Positions 36,721-47,251 of a stretch of 64,000 nt of DNA are shown one piece after another (the first letter of the stretch is position 1; every line of letters starts with the position of its first letter). Origin of the DNA: Sipunculus nudus (lineage: Eukaryota; Annelida; Sipuncula; Golfingiida; Sipunculidae); contig CM049310.1 in the NCBI GenBank assembly GCA_026874595.1, positions 16,842,058 through 16,906,057 on the forward strand. The letters are read 5' to 3'. Made by a program: the position numbers and the translations under genes. Under the pieces are notes generated by a model, which saw nothing but the letters and a program-made list of their open reading frames with translations, searched no databases and had not been told where the DNA came from.

Positions 36721-36802
36721 ACACACACATATATATATACACATATATATATACATACGAATATATATATATATATATTTATTTATATATATATATATAT
36801 AA

Positions 36803-36860
<58 letters not shown>
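36721..36860. repeat. Long interrupted (TA)n microsatellite
   Basis: TA repeats with short interruptions over about 140 bp, ending exactly at the 5' base of the solo LTR. Confidence 0.97.
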
Positions 36861-36863
<3 letters not shown>

Positions 36864-37015
36864 AACTTGGTGCATATGAAAGCGGACCGAAGTGTCTCGC
36901 CAGTGAAGCTTCCTTTTTTAGCCAAGCGTTGAACGCCGGACATGTGCGCCACCACCAGAAGTTCGAACCCGGAATCAACCCATTATTTTCCCGTAAGCTT
37001 AATGTTTCCGTAACA
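36861..37015 (+). mobile_element. Solo LTR of the miniature (TRIM) element
   Basis: 155 bp beginning TGTAACTTGG and ending TTTCCGTAACA, flanked on both sides by ATAT, which fits a 4-bp target duplication inside a (TA)n run. It shares with the TRIM copies the words AAAGCGGACCGAA, GTGAAGCTT, ACGCCGGAC, TGTGCGCCACC and a B box (GTTCGAACCC). The A-box region reads TAGCCAAGCGTTGAACGCC. It is more diverged than the copy at 41,954. Confidence 0.85.
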
Positions 37016-37964
37016 ATATATAATCTCTTGTTATGATCACTGACCCAGAAGCACAGCTGTGAGATGGGCGTGATCAGGATGCAGATATGTCGTTAACATC
37101 AATCTCATGAGTTTGACATTATCTGTATAAAATCATCCGGGACACAGGTGTACTGTTTAGCGAATGGTGAGATCCGGGCGGTCGCCTCCTCAAGCTTGTG
37201 TGTTAAGAAATAATCCACCTTTGAAGCCTTTACAATGTCAGATGCAGGTGTTTTAATTAATACTTAACGTTATACCTAGTGACTGCGAGCGTCCCTCAAC
37301 AGCTTTAACATTCAGGAACAAAACGAATAGTCAGGCGACCCAGTCAGCTGGCAGGAAAGCCAACGGTAATGATAACTGACATTTCGATTCTTTGAAATGC
37401 ATTTCAGAAGCGTGTGAGGCCATTGAGGTTTTGAAGCTTGGTGCAACAGAAAACTTATAGGTACGCTCTTCAAATGTAATCATTTCTACTCTAGATCTTT
37501 ACTGAACTTTACTGAACTTTACAAGTGTTAAAAGTGGGACTTTTAGGTAGGTGTTTTGCATTTCAAATTAGGAGTATTGATATATGTGAATACACACATA
37601 TATATGTGTGTGTGTGAGGTTTTGTGTGTATGTATAGGATAATGAATTTCTGATCTACTGAACACGACTTTTATACGACTGCTATATCATACTGTCATAA
37701 CTCATATATATCATAATATTTATTTGTTTTACAATTATAACACAATTTTAAATACTCATTTTATATTATTTTCATAACTTAATAATAGTTTAACTATTAC
37801 AAAAGGGGCGTATTATATGTTGCTTGTGTATGCACAAGGACTAATGATTAATTCTAAATTTTTAACCAATACAGTAATTTTACGTTAATTTCGATGAAAA
37901 TCCTTCTGGATAGAGGTCTACGTTCTCCCGGTGCCCATATTTATGTATTCAAAAGGCATACAGC
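37016..37964. other. Upstream region of the four-exon gene
   Basis: AT-rich, with a small (TA)/(TG) microsatellite at about 37,584-37,615. No classical TATA/initiator pair stands out. An upstream ATG at 37,894 is out of frame with the chosen start. Confidence 0.4.
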
Positions 37965-38034
37965 ATGGCGTACGAATTCAAATTCCCGGCGTTCGTGGTT
38001 TTGGCTGATAAACAAAGGGGCGAAGAAGGCGACG
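37965..38034 (+). CDS. Exon 1 of the four-exon gene
   Basis: Twenty-three codons plus one base, from ATG to the donor GACGGTAAGA (phase 1). The following 195-bp intron would be short. Confidence 0.55.
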
Positions 38035-38602
38035 GTAAGAAACATTCTTTGTTATGTATACTTATCGTTTAATTCAAATTTTAAAGCAAATTAGAGTGCA
38101 CTCAGAGACCGCATGTATACCTCCGCCAATATTCTTAATAATCAGATCGGGTATATTAAAAAAGTTTACAAAGGGTGACGCTGATGAGCGGTTTGGGTAG
38201 TATTGTAAATTGTAACGAGTTCGCTGCAGCTGTTACTCTCTTTATTAAAAACTGTACAGTTGGTCCCGAAGGGCTCGAGCTAGACGTGCTGACTCTGACC
38301 GACATGACGCTTAAGGCCGCTGACGGGCTGTATGATACAGTGCAGGGGCTGAAGGCAGAAGATGAAAAACTGGTGAAGCAAGGACTGGCCAGAGGTAAGG
38401 CCATAAAAAAATAATTGTTTTTAGAATCACTTTTTCTATTTTTCAACAATCTGTTTTTGTTTATTCCGCACCAAATCCCAGATATTGATATCGATGTTTA
38501 CTACTCACAGGAAATTTACCTTCCCTAAAGTTCAGATAGGGTTTTCGTAGCCATAGACTTTAACTAGGAGAGGCGTGAAGATGTTTGAGATGCTTTGATT
38601 AG

Positions 38603-38670
<68 letters not shown>

Positions 38671-41600
38671 AGCCATATGCCATAGCTGCAGTCTAAAATG
38701 CAAACTTGCTTACCATTGAACAAGTATTCAGCTTATCCTTTGACGTTTATACAAAGGTAATATTAAGGTTTGGTCTACATTTTAGTAAGGTATATGAAAC
38801 ATTTGGCAAGGTTAACTTCAGATCTAGAACAAGAGGTCTTAACAAAATCACACCAAATAAATCATGAGATATTAAACTGCTCCGAAAGTATTACAAAATA
38901 TGACGTTTAATCATACATTGATAATTGTTCATATAGAGGCTTAAGAAATACCCAATTTTCCTATCAAGCATGCCGGCAGTTTAGCAACTTGAATTTATTA
39001 TCTACTATCATAGACGGTCCCACCAAAGGGGTGCCCATCTGGTTTGGAGATGCATGTATACAAAGCCAGCTTATTTTGCAAAAAAAATAACAAAATGACC
39101 AGTCCATATAATCTGGACAGCCGTACAATGATCCTGAGAGAAACAATTGACTTATCGTCCCAGGAACGAAGATTTGAAAAATCATAATGAAGGGACAAGG
39201 TTAAGGACACCTTTGATAGACAATGATTGGATGCTAATAATACTTTGTAACATAAAAATTGTAAAATACATTGTCAACCAAAAGAGGAATTTAGACTTGC
39301 AAATCAAAACGTTTTGATCATAGATTTGTTTATAGCCAAAGTACTCATACTGTGCTATCATTGTTGCTTCCTGAATAGATATATGGTATACTAAAGCCAC
39401 ATAATTAGCGCCCAATACACATGATCGAGGCTTGCTCGAATGAACACTTTTATATTTTCGTAGTAAACCCAAGCAATGGATCTGAATGTTAAAATCAGAA
39501 ATACATTTTAATGCTTTATGTAAATGATCGTTATCAAATGTTGAAACATTTAACTCTGTTTCGTGTAACTGTAAGGCACAGAGAATCCATAATTAAGCGC
39601 CCAATAGGGCGTGGGCGTCCGCATCCTCGTCCGCATTTTTAAAATGCTCATATCTCCTACATGCTGGGATCTATCATTATTATATCATAATTTTTATTAT
39701 TGAGAAAAAAAAATCTTGGTGTTGTGACCTTGACTTATATTCTCATGGTCTAGTCACAGTACAGGCGCGGATCCAGATTGGAGTGGGGGTGGACCCCCCC
39801 CCCCCCGCTCTCGACCAACGACATATTTTTAGAGAAATCTCATGCTTGACACCCGTTGACTCGTTCCCAGCAAAATATCCACGATCCGCGCCTGCAGTAG
39901 ACATGTATCATCGTTTGTCCATTAGAACGATAGCACCAAGGGTTTTGATTGTATTTTGTTTTAATTTAGTGGAAGGCATCGACTAATGACTCTCTTAGAG
40001 TGAATAATTTTTGTCGACCTTGACTCATTGCCATTTTCACCAATGGCTTTATGTCACCAAAAAGTGGTTTTATGTTTATCTTAGGCATACTGTCTGATAT
40101 TCTTGAATATCAGTATTGCATTATACTAATTCCAAGTTTTCTGAAATTAGGTCACTCTGACGTAATTAAGCCATACGACTAGGTCAGACAGCGTGCTTAT
40201 ATAAATAATATTGGCTCCTCTATTATTCCTCGGGATTGGACCAAACAATGCATTATTCATCATTTTGCGTAAGAGTAACCATTTGCTCATTACCTTGACA
40301 CATGCTCTCAAGGTAAAGTCAAAGTAGACTTAGGGCATCATTTGTCTCCTTGCGTGATAGCATCAAGCGTTATAATTGGATTTTGTACTAATTTAGTGGA
40401 AGGCATCGACTAATGAGTTTCTCAGACTGACTAACTTTTGGTTGACATTGATCTATATTTGTTCAATTTATTAGCATGTTTGCATTTCCTACAATGACTC
40501 AATATCATGGAAAATTGGCTTTAGGCGCGTCTTAGGCAAATTGTCAACTATTCTTGTGTATCAGTATTGCATCACTCTAATTTCACATAGGTTTCTCAAA
40601 TTAGGTCAATCTGACCTAATGTAGCCATAAAACTTGGTCAGCCAGGATACCTTTATCAATGCTTTTGGCTCCTTTATTATTCATCACAATTGGACCAAAC
40701 CATCCACTATTCATCAGTTCCCGTAAAAATACCCTTTTAGCTCACGACCATGACTTATGCTTTCAAGGCCAAGTCACACGAGACCTTGAGCATCATTTAT
40801 TTGTTTCTCCTTTTAAAGATTCTGTGCTCACTTCACCATCCTATTCTATAGTATTTTATATTAATATTGCAGTATGACATGTTGATATGATTTCTTGAAA
40901 TTGACGTGACTATGCAAATACAACTTTATCTAGTTTTTGTATTATATAAACCACAGAGGGAAAAGACTTGAGAGCTGCCCTCCATGAAGTCGTGGCCGCC
41001 GGGACTGACACCATGAGAACCGCCCTGTCCTCCGTACAGATGTTACTTCTGGCAGAAACTAACACGGAAGCGGCAGAGGTAACAGCGTTTTTAGGGACCG
41101 TGGCCGAAAAAATACACAATTCGTCCATGAAGGAAGCCTCTTTGATCCTCGGACAGGTAACGTTTTATACATTTCATGATTTTTTAAAATTAAAATTATC
41201 TCAGTTCCCCACCGCATTAAAACCTCCAAAATCCATTACTTCTAGGGAAAGGCGTTTCCAGCATAATGACTACAAAGTTAACAAAACGTGCATAAGCTAT
41301 GATTGTGTGTTTTTATCTTCGTTGGAATTTTGTGAACATACATCATGTACCTATCTATTATTAAGGGTTTTATTAAAGGATTTCATCTTGACGTTTTCTG
41401 AATTAAACACAGCTCACGGACAAACTTTATACCCAGTGATTCGGCATAAGATACGTTAGACTAAAGTTTGCGTGACTTCTGACCTAGTACACTATTAACC
41501 TAGGACCTTAAACTGTATCTACCTGTATATATACCAAAATCTTCTTGCACCTGGGTGTACTTGTATAATACATGATCAAAAATCAGATAGAATAAGGCAT

Positions 41601-41870
41601 CTACAAAAATGACCAGTATAATAATTATTGTCTACGTTTGTATATGATTTGATAGACAGTTTAAATTAACATAGCACAACCTGGTGGGCGCGCCGCATTA
41701 GTTGTTAGATGTTTATTGTGTTTTTCCACCTATGAGATCAATCTGTAATACCTATAAAATACAAAAAAAAATTTAGACGGGAAGCTTAATCTACATTTTT
41801 TCTTCGCAAATAACAGGCTGCTAAACAAAACGTGTAAAGACTGACCATCCAGCCGATAATTCTAGGCAAT

Positions 41871-41953
<83 letters not shown>

Positions 41954-42719
41954 TGTTACGGGATGACATAAAAGCGGACCGAACTGTCTCGTTAGTGAAG
42001 CTTGCTTTTCTAGCGAAGCGGTTGGTACGCCGGACTTTGTGCGCCACCGACCTGGTTTCGAATCCCGGATCGGCCCAGGATTTCCCCCTCATTTATTTGT
42101 CTTCGTAACAAAATGGGGGCTCGTCTAACGTGACGGTAAACTTTGTGTGGCCCAGGGAATAAGCTAACCAAAGTGTAACTCCTGGGATAATTAGTCTTGT
42201 TCTGATAGCAGAACGCTCTTAAGAGGGGTGTGTTATGGGATGGCATAAAAGCGGACCGAACTGTCTCGCTAGGGAAGCTTGCATTTCTAGCGAAGCGGTT
42301 GGTACGCCGGACTTGTGCGCCACCGACCTGGGTTCGAATTCCGGATCAGCCTAGGATTTTCCCCTCCTTTATAGGTCTTCGTAACAATATATATATTTCG
42401 AACGAGTCTTAATGCAGTTATATATTTTGAATGAGTCTTTATACAGTTAAATCAATTTCAACATGTTATTAGTATATATAACCTTAACGTGATCTTCTGG
42501 ATAATCTGATTTTACGTCTGATTTTGATGTTCGACCACCGTGTATTCATAATGTAACGCACATATAATTTATATTTGTCGTTCTCAGTTGTTATTATTAA
42601 CAAAATCTTACAACAACTTTGTTCTCTTACAGTTACTGGATCAAAGCATGGAACAAGAGCCGGTGGCTACAGTTGCTGATTACCTGTCAAAGCTGAAGGA
42701 GGCCAGAAAGCAATTCTAG
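37965..42719 (+). CDS. Four-exon gene, uncharacterised helical protein (173 aa)
   Basis: Proposed exons are 37,965-38,034, 38,230-38,394, 40,957-41,156 and 42,633-42,719 (522 nt including the stop). All three introns have GT/AG ends and phases agree (1, 1, 0). The product starts MAYEFKFPAFVVLADKQRG and ends DYLSKLKEARKQF. It has no signal peptide or obvious membrane segment, so I infer an intracellular protein. The middle and end are rich in Ala, Leu, Glu and Lys with heptad-like spacing, suggesting a small helical bundle. I do not recognise the family. A faint similarity in length and helix pattern to Smac/DIABLO was considered, but no N-terminal IAP-binding motif is present. AATAAA signals at 42,773 and 42,945 follow the stop. 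The start is chosen for its context (CAGCATGG) and for the phase match; an upstream ATG at 37,894 could give a different N-terminus if the second exon began at 38,220. Introns 2 and 3 are filled with repeats, including a TRIM. Confidence 0.7.
38230..38394 (+). CDS. Exon 2 of the four-exon gene
   Basis: Begins after CGCTGCAG and ends at the strong donor AGAGGTAAGG. It encodes VTLFIKNCTVGPEGLELDV and then a helix-prone stretch ending KLVKQGLAR. The frame stays open upstream of the acceptor to 38,175, so the acceptor is the least certain junction. Confidence 0.7.
38604..38671. repeat. (TA)n(TG)n microsatellite in intron 2
   Basis: A TA run of about 43 bp passes into a TG run of about 25 bp. Confidence 0.98.
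39700..40800. repeat. 430-bp tandem repeat in intron 2
   Basis: GATAGCACCAAGGGTTTTGA at 39,927 recurs as GATAGCATCAAGCGTTATAA at 40,357, each followed by TTAGTGGAAGGCATCGACTA. Shared order continues through ATCAGTATTGCAT, AAATTAGGTCA, TTGGCTCCT, ATTGGACCAAAC and a GACTTATGCT/GACACATGCT end. A partial third copy precedes at about 39,720-39,761 and is interrupted by the MITE at 39,762. Confidence 0.85.
39762..39894. mobile_element. hAT-like MITE with 5-bp flanking duplication
   Basis: 133 bp starting CAGGCGCGGATCCAG and ending CGATCCGCGCCTG, an inverted repeat of about 13 bp. CAGTA flanks it on both sides (39,757-39,761 and 39,895-39,899). The ends resemble hAT-like elements, but those usually make 8-bp duplications, so the superfamily is uncertain. 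It contains a C run and no coding sequence. Confidence 0.75.
40957..41156 (+). CDS. Exon 3 of the four-exon gene
   Basis: Acceptor ATATAAACCACAG and donor GGACAGGTAACG. Codon and GC use differ sharply from the AT-rich surroundings, which supports coding. It encodes GKDLRAALHEVVAAGTDTM and further helical sequence ending LILGQ. Confidence 0.8.
41874..41953. repeat. (TA)n microsatellite in intron 3
   Basis: A TA run of about 80 bp with one G interruption; the TRIM is inserted at its end. Confidence 0.98.
41954..42386 (+). mobile_element. Complete miniature LTR retrotransposon (TRIM) with Pol III-type LTR
   Basis: A 433-bp element in intron 3, in the gene's orientation. Its LTRs are 41,954-42,110 and 42,231-42,386, both TGTTA...GTAACA and about 93% alike by eye. 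ATAT flanks both sides, a 4-bp target duplication in a (TA)n run. Three bases after the 5' LTR, TGGGGGCTCGTC (42,114-42,125) matches the first 12 bases of the primer-binding site known for proline tRNA. A purine-rich AAGAGGGGTG (42,221-42,230) precedes the 3' LTR. The 120-bp interior has no coding sequence. Each LTR has an A box (TAGCGAAGCGG) and a B-box-like GGTTCGAAT region about 40 bp later, then a T run, which is the layout of a tRNA-type Pol III promoter. The design resembles plant Cassandra TRIMs (5S promoter in the LTR), but with a tRNA-type promoter. Confidence 0.85.
42114..42125 (+). other. Primer-binding site of TRIM copy 1
   Basis: TGGGGGCTCGTC, identical to the first 12 bases of the proline-tRNA type primer-binding site; the match ends there. 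Confidence 0.7.
42633..42719 (+). CDS. Exon 4 (terminal) of the four-exon gene
   Basis: An excellent acceptor (TTTGTTCTCTTACAG) opens the exon in phase 0. It encodes LLDQSMEQEPVATVADYLSK and seven more residues, then TAG. Confidence 0.8.
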   Translation, partial: LLDQSMEQEPVATVADYLSKLKEARKQF

Positions 42720-42772
42720 ACTTTACGACATTCATTACGACATTCATTCTACCAATTTAAGGGCGTAATTAA

Positions 42773-42950
42773 AATAAACGACAGTTAAACCAAGGCTAAT
42801 TGTTCAAGTATCATTTGTCACTGTATATTTTTTTCTCGGTTTCTAATTCTTAGTTTGAACCAACGAGTGTAGGTGGAACTGTCTAATTCCGGTTGATTAA
42901 GGCTACATTTCCAGGTTTATATCGTCTGTCAATCGTCGTGACAAAATAAA
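42773..42950 (+). terminator. Two poly(A) signals of the four-exon gene
   Basis: AATAAA at 42,773-42,778 and again at 42,945-42,950, 54 and 226 bp after the stop codon, as expected for alternative 3' ends. Confidence 0.6.
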
Positions 42951-43369
42951 GCTTGTTAGGAATGTTTAATTTATGTACATCATAATGATTACGTCATAAG
43001 AAAACACTCTTAAAAATAAAATAAAATAAAAATAGGAGTCCATTGGTAATATCACGAACATCTAATTGGGCTTATTGAAATTTAAGAGACCTGATTGAGA
43101 AAACGAGAAAAAAACTATAATTCTGTGTTAATTGAATAATCATTAAAAAAAATGACGCTGGCCTCGTCCACGGCGGCTTGTGTTTCCTACTGTATTCTGA
43201 TGATATTAAGGTCGATAAACCTTTTTCTGTAGACGATATTTCCATGTGCTTGGCAAACAATAACCACTTATCTCATCACAGTTATATTTAAACCAGGATA
43301 TTTGTCAGTGCTTGACTACAACAATGGGAATTTATTTGCTGTCGTTTCTTTGATCGTTTGAGTTGCTTG

Positions 43370-44098
43370 TGTTACGGAACCTAATAAGAACAGATCACGT
43401 AATCGTGATCAGCACACATTTTGTTATGGAGAGAACAAAAATCAGATTCTGTAACACTAGGCAGCATGAAATGCCTAGGGGAATGAATAAAGAAGTCAGT
43501 GTTTTTTTTTGTTAACAAATAATTATAATTTATTCTTAGAACAATCCTAACATTGCAATACACCAAATCAATACAATTACACAGTACATTATAACAATAA
43601 AAATGTACAGTACCGGAGGGTCCAGATCCTAGGCCTTGATTCTGGATACCACCACTGTCACAGCTCAACAAGAGTCCTTTAAAACTAATAATCCACGTAA
43701 ATAGTAATTATCCAAACGCAAACTGGAGACAGTCCGTATTAAATCTGTATTAAGTCCGTTAAATATCTGACACCAATGCAATTATCGGTAAGGTCCGAAA
43801 ACTGGTCAGAAGGCAACACTGTTTGTGTTCGCATGTATTTTCCTTTCACAGTCTCTAATTTAAAGCTTCTTACCCAAAAATTCTAGAAATGAAAAATTTG
43901 AAAGAACAATACACACGCACATGATCTGAAACATCTAGAACGAAGAACGCTGTGTCTCCACGCTTCTTACCAAATACGCGAGCCGGCGCCCAACAAGCGA
44001 GGTTTCCATAGCAACGAACCATGCCTGCGCTACACGAATCAGAATGTCAACAGACACATGTAACACTCCTGCTCAAAATGAAACAGACACCTGTTACA
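43370..44098 (-). mobile_element. Solo long LTR, Ty3/gypsy family
   Basis: 729 bp with inverted termini (TGTTACGGAACC at 43,370 and CACCTGTTACA ending 44,098), flanked by CTTG on both sides, a clear 4-bp target duplication. It matches the LTR at 47,252-48,017 and the plus-strand LTR at 54,552-55,352 along its length (for example CCTAGGGGAATGAATAAAGA against the inverse copy at 55,240). A GATCACG/CGTGATC inverted repeat lies at 43,393-43,410, near the LTR's 3' end. No coding sequence. Confidence 0.9.
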
Positions 44099-44934
44099 CT
44101 TGTTACACCATATCTAATACTTATGGAAGGAAATTTGTCCACTTTCGTCCTCAGTTTTCTCTGACACCGTGTTATAATTCATTTTAAAGGTAAATGTTCT
44201 CGCAGTGACCACGCCAATAAGAGAATGAACATTGTTAAATGAAAATATCTTTTTGAGTGATTTTGCGCATTTATATTACATTTTTTATTTATTTTTTTTG
44301 TGGAGGTATCCATCCCCATTTTAAGCTCAGTCGACTGTAATGAGCTATAGCGAATTAGATATCTGTTACCCATTTTCTTCGAGCTATGATGCTCCGAAGT
44401 ACTGCCCAGAATAATGGAAAATTTTATACAAAAGCTCAAGTATCTGCACAACCAGTGCATTTATCACCATGATTCTTTGCATAGATATTGATCATGGAGT
44501 GTGCCATCAGTTTCTGCAGACTGGTGGCGCTACCTATATTTTTTCGATTTTTTAACGATTTTTTCTTTCTCTATTTTAAGACCTTAAATGATGCGGTCAT
44601 CTGTTATCAGGGCACAAATCGTAACGACAGTAACTAGAGTCTTCTCTCCTGACATGAAGGAAGTCCCAAGAGAAGTCTCTGTGGTAACCTTAAATTAGAT
44701 CTCTGTTACGCATATCCTCCGAGCTAAGCTAAGCTTCGATCAATTGAATGGGGATACCCCCTACAAAATTTGGCATTGATAAAATTCCCTTTGTGAATGT
44801 TTTCTTAGACAGTTGAGCGTCATGACCCCTGGGTCACTAGTTATTGCTTCCTTAACTATGTACTTTATAAATCTGCAGAGTTCAATTTCAGTTTCGGACT
44901 ACGTGACAGGGGATTATCCTGGTGTCAAGCAGGC
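44099..44934. other. Spacer, no gene seen
   Basis: No supported feature. The 93-codon minus frame at 44,179-44,460 lacks supporting signals. Confidence 0.45.
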
Positions 44935-45137
44935 TCGGTGTACCACTCCTGCGGGTCCTGGATGTGTGTCATCCCGAATTCTGGGTTATAACATCGAGGA
45001 AACCCCGAAAGGAGCACTCGGTAAAACACGACTGTTGGACACATGCTTACAGAGCGCTCACCCTGGGTGGCTGAGATTCGAACTCACGATCACCCGACTT
45101 TGAGTCCTATGCTAAATCCCTGAGCCGCAGAAGCCGG
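44935..45137 (-). mobile_element. tRNA-derived SINE with head and body module
   Basis: Read on the minus strand, a tRNA-like head comes first: GGCTCAGGGATTTAGCATAG as A-box region and GTGAGTTCGAATCTC as a good B box (45,073-45,126). The body then contains TTTCGGGGTTTCCTCGATG and CCAGGACCCGCAGGAGTGG, the module seen at 1,387, 50,885 and 52,085. The A+T-rich tail is not clear. I do not assign it to a named SINE family. Confidence 0.6.
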
Positions 45138-47125
45138 TATGTTACTAGCGAAAAGAGCCAAACTGAATGCCTTCTGAAAAGTCCAGGTTGCTTTCGTCGT
45201 GGCTTGGTGATCTATTTATTCACATGATTATTGTCTATTGGCATATGAATAACCCCTTCCGTCAGTGAGGGATTTAAGCTTGTTTGGCCTGACATTTGAC
45301 CCAATCACTGACCCACTTGCATGGTCTGTAAATGTGAAAAACTAATATTTTTTGTCGACAATAATATTATATGTAACCATCAAAGATCTTCGAAAATCTG
45401 AATGACCCGCGTCCCATTCTGCTTTGTTCGCAAAAGACCAGGTCTTAAAGGTAAACGTACAGATGTATGCCACGAGCACAGGCCACAAAATAAATATAGA
45501 AATATTTGAACATATTTTATTTAGACAGTATCCAACTAAATCTATATTTTATTTTAACTTTTTGAATAAAAAATATAGAGCCAACATTCTTTATCTCAGT
45601 TAATACATCCCGTTAAAGCCCAGTTACCGGCTTTATCGGCTAGTATCAAATTACGTTAACGCACCTTCAAAATCCGGTCCCTGATTCACACTCAACCAGT
45701 TATCACTAAAAAAGACGTTTTTATCAGATGATGTCTGAAGAATATCGGATGTTATACATACCTAGATATCAGGTCGTAATGAACACAGTGTAAAGGTGCT
45801 TGTTATATCCTTTTACCAAGAACATAATGCAAATGATCTTAATGTGGCCTATTCTTTTACCGATGGTTTTCTTCAAGGGCTGATCCAGGATTTGGGAAAC
45901 GGGAGGGGGGTTCAAACTCAGGAAGACTATGATAAAACCTAAAAAAAGGCCACAAGTCCTGAAAATTTGGGGGGGGGGGGTCTAGGCACAAAATTGGTCT
46001 GATATCCTTAAAAAAGGTTGCTCCGGCTGAAGAAAGGGTGGCTTCTGTTCTTATTTACCGTCCCCTCACGGCTACAGAACAGACAGCCAGTTTTCATTTC
46101 AATTACAAATTTAATTAACAACCCTAGCAAGCGTCTGAGCTCTGACGAATATGGAAGTCTGTTCATCAAGCCACTGTAATGATCCTCTCAAAGATGATGA
46201 GATGAGTATAAATAATCATTTCATTTTCACCTCAGCCTTTACATTAACATGGAATTGAGTATTCTAAGGTCGTTATGAGTTGTTAGCTTTTTCCGCTCTT
46301 ACCATATACTGGAATCAATTAGTGGTAGTGAAAATTGTATTCTGTATTTTACTGAAAAGGTGCCGCAGGAAAGGACGGTTATGTTCTTAACCATTACACC
46401 CATTACACAATACTGATGTTATACGTGACAACGAATAATTTAATCTGTCCATTCCTTTAGTTTATATATTACCAAAAATCCTATGGATTTCAATTAAACT
46501 CATTATACATATTAACAAATATAGTTTCTCACTTGAATTACCTTCTCCGCTGAATTTTCGCTTATTTAATGAGGTCAGAGGTCACCAGATACACGACGGA
46601 CATACTATGCACTTTTGCGGTGTTTAACCACTGTGAACAGCACTAACACCTACAGCTCCAATCATATTTTGCTAGAAACGGCGATTATTAAAATGTGCTT
46701 ATATAAAATCTATAAAATACTTAGGTTTTGTCCCCTTAAATGACTGTATAACTAAATTTACCTCTTTGTTTTCACTTACACAATCTGTATCTCCCCTTCA
46801 AACAATTCTGGCATAAATACATTGAAGCCAAAATGACCCCTCCAGTCTTAAACAAATATTGGTTCCAGATAAAAGAGGTAACGATGGCAATTTGGTTGAA
46901 TATAACATAATCTGTCTAATGATATGGTCTGTGTCTCATAAAACATAGAATGTAGGTATAACAATTTAAATGTGCAGTGAGGCTAGCAATACCTTACGCA
47001 GTGCTCCCTCTGTGACGTAACGTCCGACATTCTCGGCCGCCCCGCTCCTTACTTTCTCTTCTCTTACATTAAAAAAATGTCCATATATTATCTCACCATT
47101 CACAATTTATTTTCTCGTAGTGAGT

Positions 47126-47127
<2 letters not shown>
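45138..47127. other. Spacer with one hAT-like fragment
   Basis: Mostly featureless. From about 45,884 to 46,030 GGGCTGATCCAGGATTTGGG and following G-rich sequence resemble the start of hAT-like MITEs, without a securely matched right end. A GC-richer patch at 46,995-47,060 holds TGACGTAACGTCC but no gene. Confidence 0.4.

Positions 47128-47183
<56 letters not shown>
47128..47183. repeat. (TA)n microsatellite
   Basis: TA run of about 55 bp. Confidence 0.98.
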
Positions 47184-47189
<6 letters not shown>

Positions 47190-47251
47190 CTAGATACACG
47201 TATACTTTCAAACAAGACAAAGTTGTATTCACAAAAGAGGCTTTTATAGTT

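Noticed and set aside
36666-36978. Open frames of 80-90 codons made of Tyr-Ile repeats (also at 41,862, 47,093, 53,287, 60,006)
   Set aside because: They are (TA)n microsatellites read as YIYI; no coding signal.
37965-42719. Smac/DIABLO as identity for the four-exon gene
   Set aside because: Only length and helix pattern are similar; there is no mitochondrial leader or AVPI-like IAP-binding motif, and residue matches are few.
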